Shown: positions 44,734-57,070 of the stretch, one piece after another
Layout of the letters: every line of letters begins with the position of its first letter
Numbering within the stretch: position 1 is the first letter of the stretch
Notes under the pieces: generated by a model
Told to the model about the DNA's origin: nothing
The model's database searches: none
Seen by the model: the letters and a program-made list of their open reading frames with translations, nothing else
Assembly: GCF_030272615.1 (NCBI RefSeq)
Contig: NC_081413.1
Coordinates: 444,439,038 to 444,503,037 of the forward strand
DNA: 64,000 nt
Source of the DNA: Cryptomeria japonica
Lineage: Eukaryota > Streptophyta > Pinopsida > Cupressales > Cupressaceae
Reading direction: 5' to 3'
Position numbers and translations under genes: made by a program

Positions 44734-45863
44734 TGTTGGAATCAAGGAACACTGAGAGGGGGGTGAATTAGTGTTTTGCAATCATTAACATTATTGACCT
44801 AACTCTTGAAACACTTAATGAAAATGAACAAAAGAAAGATACAATGTTCACATAAAACAAATATCCACAACACCATAACACCAAAAATTTTATGTGGAAA
44901 ACCGGTTAAGGGAAAAACCATGGTGGGATTGAGACCCACAAAATTAATATACTTATATTAGAAGTATAAAAATATTACATAACGAGAATGCGCATGTATT
45001 CAAACACACTACCTAGAGCTCACTGCTCAAATTACAACAAGGGCTACAACCTTGGAAAGCTCACTGCCTTACAAAATGATTATAAAAGATTACAAGAAGG
45101 TTTGAACTATTAAATAACATCAAAAAATGCTTGAGTATAGTTATGGTTAAGAACAAAACACATAAACTTACTCTGCTCTTCTATATTGCTCTGTTCTGCT
45201 ATATTCCAGAGCACAAATCCTCTACTTGTGCACGTGAAACTGCACACAATCTCTCACAACCACTTTTCAAACAACCACCAATATAAAAAATGATCATATC
45301 AACTGATGTTTAATATACACAACATCAAATTATGTCTTCTTCATGTCAGCCAAAAAATGGATAACACACAAAGGAAATGTGTATACCAAGTTCGCTCAAT
45401 CCAAACTCAAATGCATATGCGGACCAAAAATAATTTTCCAAACACTTCCCACATGTTGGAAAAACATCCTCAAACACACAAATGATCACCAAAATTGATC
45501 CATAATATTTTCACAATGAATATCCACACATTACTATTGATGCTCAAATAATGTTCTAACCAAAAACTTGTACACCAGATCTTCCAACTTACTCAAGAAT
45601 CATCACCGGAGGCCACAAATCTAGAATAAGGTAGATTACATATCCGAAATTCTTCTTCAATATTTGTAACACAAAAAATTCAACCAAAATGATCCGCCAA
45701 TCAAAATATTGCACACTATCGGATACACTGTTCTATCTCACCGGACTTACCAAATTCAATCACACTTCCAGTATGAACAAATTCTGAGTTATGGATGGAA
45801 TATCTGACATTAGTTACTATCAATGACAACATATGATCATATATGCAATGTCTCTTACCAACA
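44734..45863 (-). repeat. E4 3' LTR (single copy)
   Basis: About 1,130 bases. On the plus strand it starts TGTTGGAATCAAGGAACACTGAGAG, then a G run and GTGAATTAGT, and ends TCTTACCAACA, directly against CTCCCCCTTTGG. GGGAAAAACCATGGTGGGATT lies near 44911. No second copy is in the window, so the ends come from comparison with E2 and E6. Confidence 0.78.
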
Positions 45864-46032
45864 ATCTCCCCCTTTGGTATTAATGGAAACACTTGTGAAA
45901 AATGACAAAGTGTCGGAACCAAAACCAAAATGCTATACACTGCAATATTGCAAAAACCTAACAACCAGAATCCAAAAATAAAAGAATACCCCTTAAATCA
46001 ATATTTTTCACTCCTATACACTCCCCCTTTGA
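45864..46032 (-). other. E4 polypurine tract and an extra copy
   Basis: Read on the minus strand, ACCAAAGGGGGAGAT (45864-45878) touches the LTR. A second run, GATGTCAAAGGGGGAG, lies at about 46021-46037. Confidence 0.75.
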
Positions 46033-46077
46033 CATCAATGGCAATGGTAGGGATCCAGAAATCAAAATTCAAGTCAA

Positions 46078-46082
<5 letters not shown>

Positions 46083-46118
<36 letters not shown>
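46083..46118. repeat. (TA)n microsatellite
   Basis: A run of about 17 TA/AT units ends in CACACA, inside the E4 internal region. Confidence 0.9.
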
Positions 46119-46120
<2 letters not shown>

Positions 46121-46149
46121 AAAATTAGAAGATATTTGCATAAGTATTC

Positions 46150-47255
46150 TTCAATGAATCCAAGTGGCTATCCCAGCCCTTCTTGAGGCATTCTAAAATT
46201 TTTATAAGGCCACTAAATATATATGCTTGTGCCTCTATTGACTTAAGATCTATCAGTTCATTGTTGCCCTGAGCATTCTTAGCATCTATTAGGGAACTAA
46301 ACATAGTATCCGACTTAGGAGTAATTTATGACTCTGAAGATCACTAACTCTGCCAATTATTATTTACCATTCATGATGCAAAATTCTAATTTTTTCAAGT
46401 AAAGATATTACTTGATCTTCATGACTACTCAGAGAAACTTCAATAGTGGATCAACTGACTAAGATATCTAGGCTAGCTCATCCTCATGATCCTTTGACTT
46501 CTTCTCAATATCCTTAGTGAACTTAGATAGTGATAAGCATGATTTGTAAATATTTCCTCCTTCACGTAATGCACATGAACACTCTTAACACAAGCATCTA
46601 ATGAGGCTCTATCATCAATAATCATTCTCTTCAGTGTCTAGAGCCTTTTTGCATTGAACTCATTTTAGGCCTTCACCTCAACATATTTTTCAAATGACTC
46701 AAAATGTGTGCACCAAATTGATTAAAACTAGATTCAATTGACTGGATGGGGTGTTTGAAGTGTTTTTTTCTGAAATGAGAGGATCAATTTTTCCAGAACA
46801 TTGGATGCCATGATTAGCAACTCACTATCTTCAGTGTGTGATTTTAAGAGATCATCATTGGATGTTGCTAGTGCAAATGATGCTAGTTGAAGCTTCTGGG
46901 TAGGTGATAGAAAGACAAGGTTGATAGGGCCTTGTATGAATTCTGAATCATCAATAACTTTCTTTCTCTTCACTGCCCCTGTAGTGTCTCTTACTTCCAT
47001 AATGGGTTCTCCTTTTACCTCAACTATTTCCTTCTCTGCATCCTTCTTCGTTTCTTCTTTAGTTGGAGGATTTTGAATATCCTCAACCTCATCTTCTTTT
47101 CTTGCATCTCCTTCACCGTTAAGCATTGCATCCTTATTTCCAATATTTTCTAGAACATTCACCTCTACATGATCATTTTCCTACACATTTGGAATATGAG
47201 TATCATTCTTTGTCTACTCTTCTGGATCATCCTAAGTTTTCTTTGGGACAATGAT
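46150..47255 (-). pseudogene. E4 ORF2 remnant (middle and C-terminal part)
   Basis: The open block 47162-46734 reads an acidic, Lys/Glu-rich stretch (PPTKEETKKDAEKEIVEV) followed by a helical segment (SNDDLLKSHTEDSELLIMAS). Further blocks with stops, such as SKFTKDIEKKSKDHEDELA near 46500, continue as predicted coiled coil toward 46150. This matches the layout of the middle and C-terminal parts of ORF2 in E1 and E2. Primary-sequence similarity is weak, so the call leans on position between LTR and polypurine tract. Confidence 0.5.
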
Positions 47256-47260
47256 GGTTT

Positions 47261-48429
47261 AGGGTGTGCGAATCCTACCCCATAGATACCCCTAATGTAC
47301 CCTTTCATGATCAGATAGGAAACCCTCGCTTAAAATATTTTCAGATCTTTTGGGTAAGAGAATCTAGTATGCCCAAGAAGTGAGTATCATGGTGGGGGAG
47401 CTAGTGCAACCAAAATCTCTATTTGTCTATTTTTTTGATGTATTATATTGGTGTGGGGGAGCCGTTGAATGGTTTCCTCTTTCCATCCTAGGTTGTGCAT
47501 GTTTTCAAGTGACTTAAATTTGTTTTATACCAATTGAAATATTTTGAACATACACATTGCGCAAATTTTTGACAAAACAACCTTTAGATATTGTGTCTTC
47601 ATTGTTTGCTATGTTTTATTGCCATAAGACATTCAACATCAAGATCTAGTCACACTCAATAATTGAAACCTTGGACAAATTTATGCATACTAGCCAGAAA
47701 TGCATCTGTGTTTTATATCAACATTTATTTGATCTTTTTGGCAACATCTGTGTCTATTCCTAGTGCATTTTTGAGACTTAAAATTGTGATTGTGTAGGAT
47801 AGCACCATGTTTTTGTATTTGCACATCACATTTAGAACAATTTATCAAGACATCAAAAATTGCATTTGCATTGAATTAAATTGCATCTATGTTCAAAAAT
47901 GGCATCTGTGTAGATCATATCACATTTATGTTTCAAAACAAAGAGTAACATTATCAGTAGTGAAATTGCATCTGTGAACTGAGAAATTGTGTTTAAATGG
48001 GTTAAAACCACGTTTGTGAACTCCCAACACATCTATGTTATGATATCAAATAGCTTTTAAGGTAGATTCATCTAGGCATTCATTTTTAATCAACTAGTTT
48101 TTATGACGACTTTCAAACTTGAGTCAAAAGGTTTTTTAGTAGTCCATGTCATATCTTGCAAACATTTTACAACATATTACTTAGTGGTTCCTGCATCAAA
48201 TGTATCATCTTGGGTCCCATTTGGTTCTCTTTATTTAAGGTCAACTTACCTCATCAAGAGATATATCATCTCTTTGCAAGCCACACCTTACTTTAGATCA
48301 CACTTATATTGGAGTTACATTTTTAGATATTGCAAGACGACAGTAGATTCATTCCATTTCATATTCTTTCTTGGTCTTCCATAGTCTTCACATTTTCTTC
48401 CATCCTTAATTGTAGCCAAGGTTTAGTTC
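47261..48429. other. Spacer, probable leader or LTR of a Ty3-type element
   Basis: No gene. Between about 47690 and 48040 a word like GCATCTGTG recurs with variation (CATCTGTG, CATCTATG, CATTTATG). It precedes a Ty3-type Gag frame, so it may be that element's LTR or leader, but I found no LTR ends. Confidence 0.35.
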
Positions 48430-50420
48430 ATGGTTGAAACTCATTCACAAAAGCATAGAAAAGAAGTCGAGGAAGCTCTAAGATCTCTCAACATGAGTAG
48501 CTATGAGTTTGATGGAGATGAATTTAACAACCCACAAAAATTTGAGAATCACACTAATCCACTAGAGAATAAGAACAACAATAACAATGAATACATAACT
48601 TCCCTAGACATTGAAGAGACTATAATATATCCAAGGTTCAATAGAATTTTTGAGGAAATCATGAGAAAGTATTGTGAATACTTCTGTCAAGTGATGGCAT
48701 AAAGTGGAACAAGATTACCTTATAATTTTGATGTGTCAGAAATTTTAGAGGAGGATACAAATCAAGTGAATCAAGATAATGCAAATCCTAAAGGACATAA
48801 TGGTGGTAATAGGAGAGAATGTTTCATTCCTGAGTCACCTTCATCTTTACTTCAAAAACCAAAAGTGACCAACACTCATGCTCATACTAGTTTTCTCAAA
48901 AATCTCATGAACAATCCTGTGGCTGTCCTCTCTCATGGTGTCGAAATGCTAATATACTTGATAGCAACTCAGATCAAACCAATGCATACAATTATACCCA
49001 AGGGAAAATTCAAAATCATGATACAAGGAGACCCCGTGTCATATTTGGAGGAAATATTCAAGGTCACTCTTATGATACCTCTTATCCATAGGGTCATGAC
49101 ATGTATAATCGACCTAGGTGTAGTGCTCCTCATTATAATACCATACCAAGTGGTCCATATGCTAGCTACAATTATGTTCACCCTCCATACAAGCACATGT
49201 ATGACCAATATCATCCATGCATGCATTATATCCCTCATCCTCTTCCCAATGGCTCAATTATGGGACCAACTCAAACAAATAAGAGACCACCTCGAAATGA
49301 CTTGCAACAAAAAACCAAGGATTTGTGAAAATAGATGGAAGACATGCATGCACCAAAATAAGAATATAAAATGAAATACATATGTCCTTATCTATTTGAT
49401 ATAATTTTTCCAATGCCTCCTTTTCCTCCACATTTTGTGACACCAAAATTTGACAAGTATAGAGGCAAGGGAGATCCAAAAGCACATATATGAGAATTTT
49501 GCATTGCTTGCATTGAGGTAGCAAGGGAGAAAACATATTTGATGTGAGTATTCCCACAAAGTTTGGGTGGGCAAGCTATGGAATGGTTCTCATAGCTCCC
49601 ACAAGGAATGAAATCATTGAGTGATTTAGCATAAGCTTTCATACAACACTTCTCATACAATATTGAAATAGATGTGTCAGTGACTACTTTGTGTAATACC
49701 AAGTAGGAAAATGGAGAATCCTTTGCATCAATCTTACAACAGTGTAGAATTTTGGCTAGTCATTGTTGTTGTGATATACCATAAAAACAAATGATTGAAA
49801 TGTTCAGTCAAAATGACAACATAAACATTGGATATGCATTAAGAAAATCTTCTTTGTCTACTTTTAAAGAAATTGAAAAGGGATTGGTAACTGATAAAGT
49901 CCTTAATGAACAAGGTACCATTAAGTTATTCAAGGAAAACAAAGATGAATCAAATGGGAATGATAAACCCTTCTTTTGGAACAAAAACAAGAACACTATT
50001 AATGATAGGGTAGTAGATGCAAATGTGGCAAAACCAAAGATGAATTTCTCAGGTGCAAGTTTATCCAATTCTAATAATCAGGTGAATGCTCAAAATCTAT
50101 AAAAGCCTCCAAGAAAATACACTCCCTTGGGAGAGCCAATTGAGATAGCATTCAAGAAATTATTTGCAAACAATCTTATAACAATATTAGATAATCCACC
50201 ATATGAACCAAAAGTACAACTTGCATGGTGGAATGATAATGAGTTTTGTGAATATCACAAGAGTAAAGGGAATAACACTAGCAATTGTCATAGATTGAAG
50301 AATATAATACAAGATCTTATTGACAAAGGTGACATAGAAATTGATGGTCACACTTTTAATGAGGAACATGTGATGTTTAAGGAACTATTCCCAAAAGATG
50401 ATAAGGGAAAAGCCAAATAA
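48430..50420 (+). pseudogene. Ty3-type retrotransposon Gag (broken)
   Basis: The likely start is MVETHSQKHRKEVEEALRSL at 48430. After shifts the capsid-type region reads, near 49440-49740, TPKFDKYRGKGDPKAHI, AREKTYLM, FPQSLGGQAMEWFS and FIQHFSYNIEIDVSV, the conserved retrotransposon Gag pattern. A later block (50127-50420) has CEYHKSKGNNTSNCHRLKN followed by IQDLIDKGDIEI, the Cys-His variant typical of plant Ty3 Gag. Several stops fall where Gln or Arg would be expected (AHI*EFC, FS*LPQ, LA*AFI). No LTR is visible near it. Confidence 0.82.
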
Positions 50421-51060
50421 AACAACCAATCTGATTATGCCAAGATGTCTTATGATTATGATTCCACCGTTAACCACATTTCAATAGACAATCACTTTTC
50501 TACCATTATTATAAAGAACAAAACATCTGAAGGATCTACCCAAAGGAGTAAAGTTTTTTTGAAAGGCATTGGACCATCATCTTCATCATATAATGATGAA
50601 ACCCCTAGTTTCAATGTTACAACTCGACAGGGTAAAGTCACATTGCAAGGAGTTCCATCCAAGACCACAACTTCATAATTCATAAATAATGAGTATGACC
50701 TTGTAGACTAGTTAGGGAAGAAATCCGCTGTTATCTCCATTCTTGAGCTTTTTCACATCTCCCCTTCACATTAGGCTATTCTCAACAAATAATTGTGAGA
50801 AACCTTTGTTCCCACTAATATGAATGTGGACCAGTTTCAAGACATGGTGGGATAAATTTTGACTCCACATTTCCTTATATTGATAGAAGTCGATGATGCA
50901 TCTCTATGTCAACAACACTATGTGTTAGCCCTAAATTTTGATCCCACTAAAAATGTCAAGGTACTATAAACTTCTTTGAAATTGAACTTGCAGGAATGTT
51001 CTTTTAGATTGTTAAACTTGACGCCCCAATCAATATTAATTTTAAAATCTCTATTTGAAG
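50421..51060 (+). pseudogene. Ty3-type Gag-protease linker (broken)
   Basis: The frame continues with NVTTRQGKVTLQGVPSK, then EYDLVD*LGK, ISILELFHISPSH, VPTNMNVDQFQDMVG and PHFLILIEVDDASLC. These words match the region just before the retropepsin in plant Ty3 polyproteins. Five stops interrupt it. I cannot follow it beyond about 51060, and no DSG/DTG active site or polymerase is readable. Confidence 0.65.
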
Positions 51061-54055
51061 AGGAGAAGTGTCATTGACCTTTTACCCTTGTCTATATTGT
51101 TCAACTAGTAATTTACAAAAGAAAAATCAATCCTTTTATGAGGATTTAATTATAAAGTGGGTCTTGAGCATAGTGGTACTCCTCAGCATAGTTGTTACTC
51201 CAAGGTGTTCCCCATGAAGTGACTTCACATGCAGAATAATGTATTTTCTATTATGGATAAGTCCTAAGTCATAAAGTAGAAAATTGAATATTTGACCTTC
51301 CGTGGGTCTCGCTTTTCTAGTTGCTCAAGCTCCATGTTTTACAATTGTGAGTGTGTGGGACCACTCGAGACTCATTAGGAATGTCTTTTCCACTTTTGCA
51401 AGCCCCAAGAAAATGAGAAGACGTGCATTGTGTATTGAACAAAGATCTAGCTGGTAGCTTGGAACTCAATGAGTTGCCCAAGTTAATTTCACCGAGACTC
51501 GAGTAAAGAAAGGAATTGGGTCACGTGCTGACTATGGGAAATATGAGTTATCAGGTCGTCACATGGTGAGATATTTAGAATATCCTCAGCAAGAACCAAT
51601 TGTGTTTAAATGTGGTGAGGTGGTTGATTCACCAATTGGTAGGCCTATCATATGAATGTATCATAACCATTAATGTAGTCTAGGGTTAGTAAAATATGCC
51701 AAAAGTGTTGGCGTTTGAGTTTTATACTCAAAATAGATGCCAAGGCATCGGGGTTGTGCATGATGTTTCATACACATTTGAAGAAATAAAATCATGAAAG
51801 GATAAGTTTCATGATCATGATAATATGCTTGAAGGCAGAGCTGCAGTAATTGGTATACAGTGGAGCTTGAAAGGATGGTAGGGATGTTCTTAAATATAGA
51901 TCAACGTAAGGATGGATAAGTCATTGATTCATATGAGTAACTTGGCTGAAGATCAAAATTCAGATATGTTTACAGCTATGCCAAAGCCTTGTGAGAAATG
52001 GATTGTGTTGCAAAAGATGTGTTGAGGTCCTTAAGGAAAATCTGTGAGAAATATGTTATACAGCCAAAGGGGGCTTGAAAATGCACCAGACTGTCAGAGA
52101 GGAACAAGATGATTAATGTGCATATGCAATACTATTTTACAGTTTGCATTTGACTAGATTTTCTCTCATGGAAAAATTTTCACTTTGGATGCAGAAATGT
52201 AAGGAGATAGTGGGTGATGTAGGCATTGAGGAATTGGGTTGGTAGTGCCACAAACCCAAACTTTAAAAGTTGTCCCCTACCAGGATGAGTAGTGGAAGCT
52301 ACTCGAGCTAGTATCTTCTGCATCTATAACCACCCATGGTCGCTGGCGACATGGTGGTTTGGTGGTAGGCTCCCATTGATACTCTCTGATCTAGGCATGA
52401 TGGCTACCACACATGGTCATCCAGACGGTTACACATTAGGACAAAATAGAAGCGACCAGATTCATCTGCTAACTTTTGAAGGAAAGACTAACTAAAAGAA
52501 TAAGATGGACACAGGTAAACAACCTGAGGCTTGTTTTATTCCTTACCATTATAAAAGGAATACCAAGGTTATATTAAGGGTTCCAAATTTTCTCATTTTC
52601 TAGGCAGGTAAAATAGGGTTGTGTATAGTCTAGTGCTTGAGAAAATTCCTTAAGAAATGAATGTAAAACTTTCTCAGTAATTTTAGTTAGTTCATAACCA
52701 AACTATCAAATTGTTTCAGGAACTCTCTCCATTTGTATCTTCATATTTCATATAAATCAAAATATTTAGGATGTATTCATTTGTCTGGACATTTTTCTAT
52801 CAATGTGTGATTGTGTGTGTGGATTTCTTGTAAGGAGGTAATTAAAATCTATGTATAAATTGCAATGAATTTGGAGATATATCATGGATAAACAAGAATG
52901 GTTTATGCAACAGCAAAGGGATTTGCATTAATGTAAGGCATTAGTGTTTGAAAGGCCCACTAACCTAAACTAAATTAATATTTGGGTTTGAATTTGTGAT
53001 CTAGAAATTGCCTCTATGCCCATGGATAGACACTGGTCTACTATCTTTCAAAACTTGTTTCAGAAAAATTTCAAGTCCAATTCATCCTTCTATCCTTTAT
53101 TATTATTATTTTTAATTTATTCATGTAATTTGTTCTCACTTGTTTACAAATCATGTGGGATATTGTATCTAAGAACAATCCATCTTCATTAGGCCTATAG
53201 GTAGTTGTTGTTAAGAGTTTTTTGTCGAATGCAGGCCCCTAAATAGAAATACCCTCTTCAGTATGATGGAGCTCGAAGTGAAGAAGGCTATGGAAGCCTT
53301 GTTATGTTGCATTTTATTGTCCTTAGTCTATTGACAATACAAATTGAATGTTCTAGGTCTCTAATCCCATAGACTAGAAGTTTATTTATCCTTAGGACTT
53401 AGGGTTGCAAAAAAAATCACCAACAAAAATGGTGACTCTACTAGGGATGAATTATGGAACTTTCTATGTGGCAAGGAGTGAGGAATGTGTAGAGTCTGAA
53501 ATTTGATTCAAACCCACAAACTTTTAGCCTAGAGGAAATTTTATTTATAGTTGGTTTAAAGAAGAACGTGTGACAATACTGTTGGGAAAAACCCAAAATG
53601 ATTTTTTGTTTCAAATGTCCTCTGCTAAGAAGGTGGGGAGTCTGAATAAAGAACTTGACATTTGAAGAAGATCTTCAAAACTTTCAGATAGTAAAGAAGA
53701 TAAATAGTTGCTGCAATGTTCTAGGTATTCTCAAAAAAATTATAACAAGGTGTCAAATGTTCCTTTCAAGTGAGTTGAGCACTAGAATAGGGAAGAGGTA
53801 GAGGTTGTTTCAGCATAATTCCCAATTTTCATTGATTTTCTTCTACTATTATAAAAGAAGTATGCATAATGCTTAATTAAAGATACCTTAACCTTTGTTG
53901 TAATAGGTTATGAGTTATGAATTTTTAAGGTCTCATATTGAAAGGATTCTTTGTAAGAGCATAATTGTTCGGGATGTATCAAAAGTATAATCATCCTTGG
54001 ATGGGTCTTGATGTGACCTTGATTTGTAATATGTCACTGTCATATAATAGGAGAG
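51061..54055. other. Spacer downstream of the Ty3 fragment
   Basis: About 3 kb without a supported gene. A 67-codon frame at 52292-52495 has no motif. Decayed Ty3 sequence may continue here but I cannot show it. Confidence 0.4.
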
Positions 54056-55477
54056 TGTTGGCATTTGCATGAAGATTGCATTAATGAAATGTTATGTTGT
54101 CATTGATGTCAATTGTAACTAGTAATGATGTTGTTATAATATTATTTTGTAACTAGTAGGAAGAGCTAGTGAAGGGAACTGTAACTGGTAGGTGAGTTTG
54201 TGGAGTGAACCGCTATTGCTAAGTATTGGAGAGTTGAACTGGTAAACCCTACCTATTGATATGATAAACCCTAACTGGTTAAGTTTCGTGAATTGGTTGT
54301 ATTAGTTTATGATCTGATGATGAGTGCTAATGATTATGAAACGTATGCATGCTGTATGAGAAGAGTTTCAAAGTGCTTTTGGAGCATTAAGATAACAGTT
54401 TTTATCTTGGGAATGAGCAAGTATATTGTATGTAATGCAAACCACGTGATGAGTTATAGAGTTTGATGAAGTGGTGATCAAGGAGTGGTCAAGGCTATCT
54501 TGAATGATGTGTAGAGATTTTTATGTAATCCAACGGTCATACTTGAACCAACTTTTTTGTAATCTCTATGAGAGAATTAGGTTTTTGTTGTGTTACCGAC
54601 CTAGTGATTTGCCTATAAGGTCAATGAGTTGTTTTGTTTCAGAGTTGGCAAAGTTTTAGTTGAGTGTGTGGTTGCCAAACCGGATGATGTATCTGTAGTT
54701 TGTGTAAAGGCATATAGGATCATGAAAAGGATTTGAACAAGCAAGTGTAGTGCTATTCAAATAGATCACCAAAATTACGTTGTTTTCTAACAATTACAAC
54801 AGTAAAATCCCCTAACCGAGTAATCTCTAACAAGCTTAGTGTTATTAGAATCCTCTAACTAGGTGGTCCATTAGCTTGGATTTCAAATCCTCTACCGAGG
54901 TTACTCCTCATAGGGTATTTCTTCTAATAGGGCATTATAGTCAATCCCTTAACCGGGTGGTCCCTAACAGGGTCTATTCTTAACATGATTTTTTGTAAAA
55001 GCTTTAATAGGCTTGGCTCCTAATAGGGCAAACTTCAGAAGAGTTTAGATAGTTAACTTGTGAGTCTCATCTTACTCTATTTTTTACCATTTGGGTTTCC
55101 ACGTACAAAAATATTGTGTCAAGTGGTGAATGTTTTTGTGGTTATGTTTATTATGGTTGAATTGTTTAACTTCTTAATTAACTTTGATAAGTTATGATAA
55201 CTGGTAGCAATCTGAAATGAGGTTTTACTTATGTCAGGAAAGTATTTGGATGTTTGTGAAGTTTCAAGTTGTTTGTTGTTAATCTATTGTAACAGTCAAC
55301 TGGTTTATCTTGACATTGATATTGTATTTATAGTTCAGTGGTTTAACTTGTTAGTTTATAGTTTACTGTGAGAGGTTGATTAAGAGATTGGTGAAAGTTT
55401 ATATCAATTTTTCTATCTACTAATTCACCCCCCCTCTCAGTAATTGACCCGATCCTTATTCTTTCATCATGCCATCA
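54056..55477 (+). repeat. E5 5' LTR
   Basis: 1,422 bases beginning TGTTGGCATTTGCATG and ending CATCA before the primer site. It contains CCTATAAGGTCA near 54612 as a possible TATA box, a cluster of CTAAC(A/C)GGGT-like words (54810-55035), and ACCCCCCCTCTCAGTAATTGACC near the end. Confidence 0.9.
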
Positions 55478-55479
55478 AT

Positions 55480-55490
55480 TGGTATCAAGC
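55480..55490 (+). other. E5 primer binding site
   Basis: TGGTATCAAGC, two bases after the LTR, differs by a deletion from the initiator-Met-tRNA type TGGTATCAGAGC. Confidence 0.8.
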
Positions 55491-55546
55491 TTCTCAGGTC
55501 CTCTAAGGTCTAAGCCTAACATCTTGAGGTAAAGATCTTGTAGAAC

Positions 55547-56580
55547 ATGATGAAGAAGGAAGGTCTAAAGTTTAATAGAGAGAACTACAACATATGGAGT
55601 GATAGATTGAAAATATATATCAAGAGTCTAGGAAGTCAATATTGGGAACATATTGGTACTCAATATGTTGCACCTAGTGGGATTATGATTGATGATCAGA
55701 AGAAAGAGCCACAAGAAAACAATCAAGCATTGGATGCTATTATCAGTTATTTGTCTGATGAAGAGTATGTTAATGCCCATGGTCTAGAGATTGCATATGA
55801 GGTATGGAAGAAACTTGAAGATATTTATAGTGGTGATGAACATGTGAATATTTTCAAGGAAGAGAGTCTAAGAGGAAAGTTTGATGACATGCAGATGGCT
55901 GAAGGTGAGAACAACAATAGTATGGTCAAAGGATAAATCAGATGGCGAGATCAATAGTGCTAGTGGTAAAGTGGAAGATCCCACAATGATTACTAAGGTG
56001 TTGAGAACCCTGCTACCAATCTAGGCTATCTGAGTTGCAGCCATTCAAGAGCTAAAATCTATTGACAAAACTAAGGTAACCCTTGACTCCATCATTGGTA
56101 AGCTTACTACTTTTGAATTAAATGGTTATGATGGTAGTGTTCAGAAATCTGAGTCTATATTTAGAGCTTCAGTTTCTAACCTATCTATGAGGAAAAGTAG
56201 AGATGTCAGTCACAGTTATGAATCTAGATCCAGTAGATATGTTGATGATGAAGACAATTTGATTGATCTTGAAGCATTGTTGGCAAAGAAATTGCCCAAA
56301 GGTAATGGTAAATACAGAGGTAAATTACCTTCGAAATTTTTTGCATGCAACAAGATTGGACACATTGTAGCTAACTATCCTAATGGTGATAATGAGCACA
56401 AGCAAGAGAAATTCAAGAAGTACAAGGGAAAAGGAAAAATAGATTGTCTTATTGAAGTTGATGGTGGTATCAGTGATGAGGAATATGAGGGTGATGCTAA
56501 TGAAGACATTGTTTTTGTAGCCATTAAAAAGGATACATCTAATCAGAAGGCTTTAGTTTCTCACATGGATAATTTTGATG
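55547..56580 (+). pseudogene. E5 Copia Gag (broken)
   Basis: Starts MMKKEGLKFNRENYNIWSDR at 55547, the usual Copia Gag opening in which a bait phrase FxGxNYxxW is followed by a helical capsid region (IAYEVWKKLEDIY). The frame is lost at 55934 and resumes from about 56187. The single knuckle reads FFACNKIGHIVANY near 56340: first Cys now Phe and last Cys now Tyr, so zinc binding is lost. A Lys-rich linker follows. Confidence 0.82.
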
Positions 56581-57070
56581 ATAGGATCATTGATAGTGGT
56601 TGTTCACATCACATGACCGGTGACCGAAGCAATTTTCTTTCTTTGAAGGAATTTGATGGTGGAGTTATGATATTTGGTAATGACTCACCCTACATGGTTA
56701 AAGGTAAGGGAACTATTTCTCTTAATGGAAAGAGTAGTGTAGATGATGTATACTAGGTTGGAGGACTAAAGCACAATCTTTTGAGTGTTGTTCAACTCAA
56801 TGATGGAGGATACCCATTGGAGTTTAAGAATGGTATGTGCAAAATCTCTAGGAGCAAAGGTGAATTGATTGCAACCGACAAGAAGACTAAAGGTAACCTG
56901 CCTCACCCGAATCCTAAAGTTAGCAGTTGTTTAATTTCTAAAGTAGATGATAGTTGGCTTTGGCATAGGAGATTTTGTCATAAATTTTTTTATAATATTA
57001 TTAAAGTGAGTAAGTCCAAGATAGTGAGAGTTTTTCCTTGGTTGGACAAACCGGTTAATTTTCTATGTAA
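56581..57070 (+). pseudogene. E5 protease and GAG-pre-integrase region (broken)
   Basis: The aspartic protease active site is readable as RIIDSGCSHHMTGDRSNF. It continues VKGKGTISLNGKS to a TAG at 56754, then GGLKHNLLSVVQLNDGG and the pre-integrase zinc region SWLWHRRFCHKFF and FLCKECQLGKM. Confidence 0.82.

Larger units (their letters stand above)
44734..47260 (-). mobile_element. E4: 3' half of a minus-strand non-autonomous LTR element of the E2 type
   Basis: A 3' LTR (45863-44734), a polypurine tract and a decayed ORF2-like region are present. The sequence changes near 47260, with no Gag-like ORF and no 5' LTR, so the element is truncated. LTR ends (TGTTGG... and CCAACA), the AAAAACCATGGTGGGATT motif and the tract match E2. 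Confidence 0.7.

Noticed and set aside
48969-49238. Minus-strand frames inside the Ty3 Gag (48969-49238, 49258-49557, 49388-49702)
   Set aside because: They are antisense shadows of the Gag region, which has recognisable family motifs on the plus strand.
52292-52495. 67-codon frame downstream of the Ty3 fragment
   Set aside because: No motif and no continuation in any frame.
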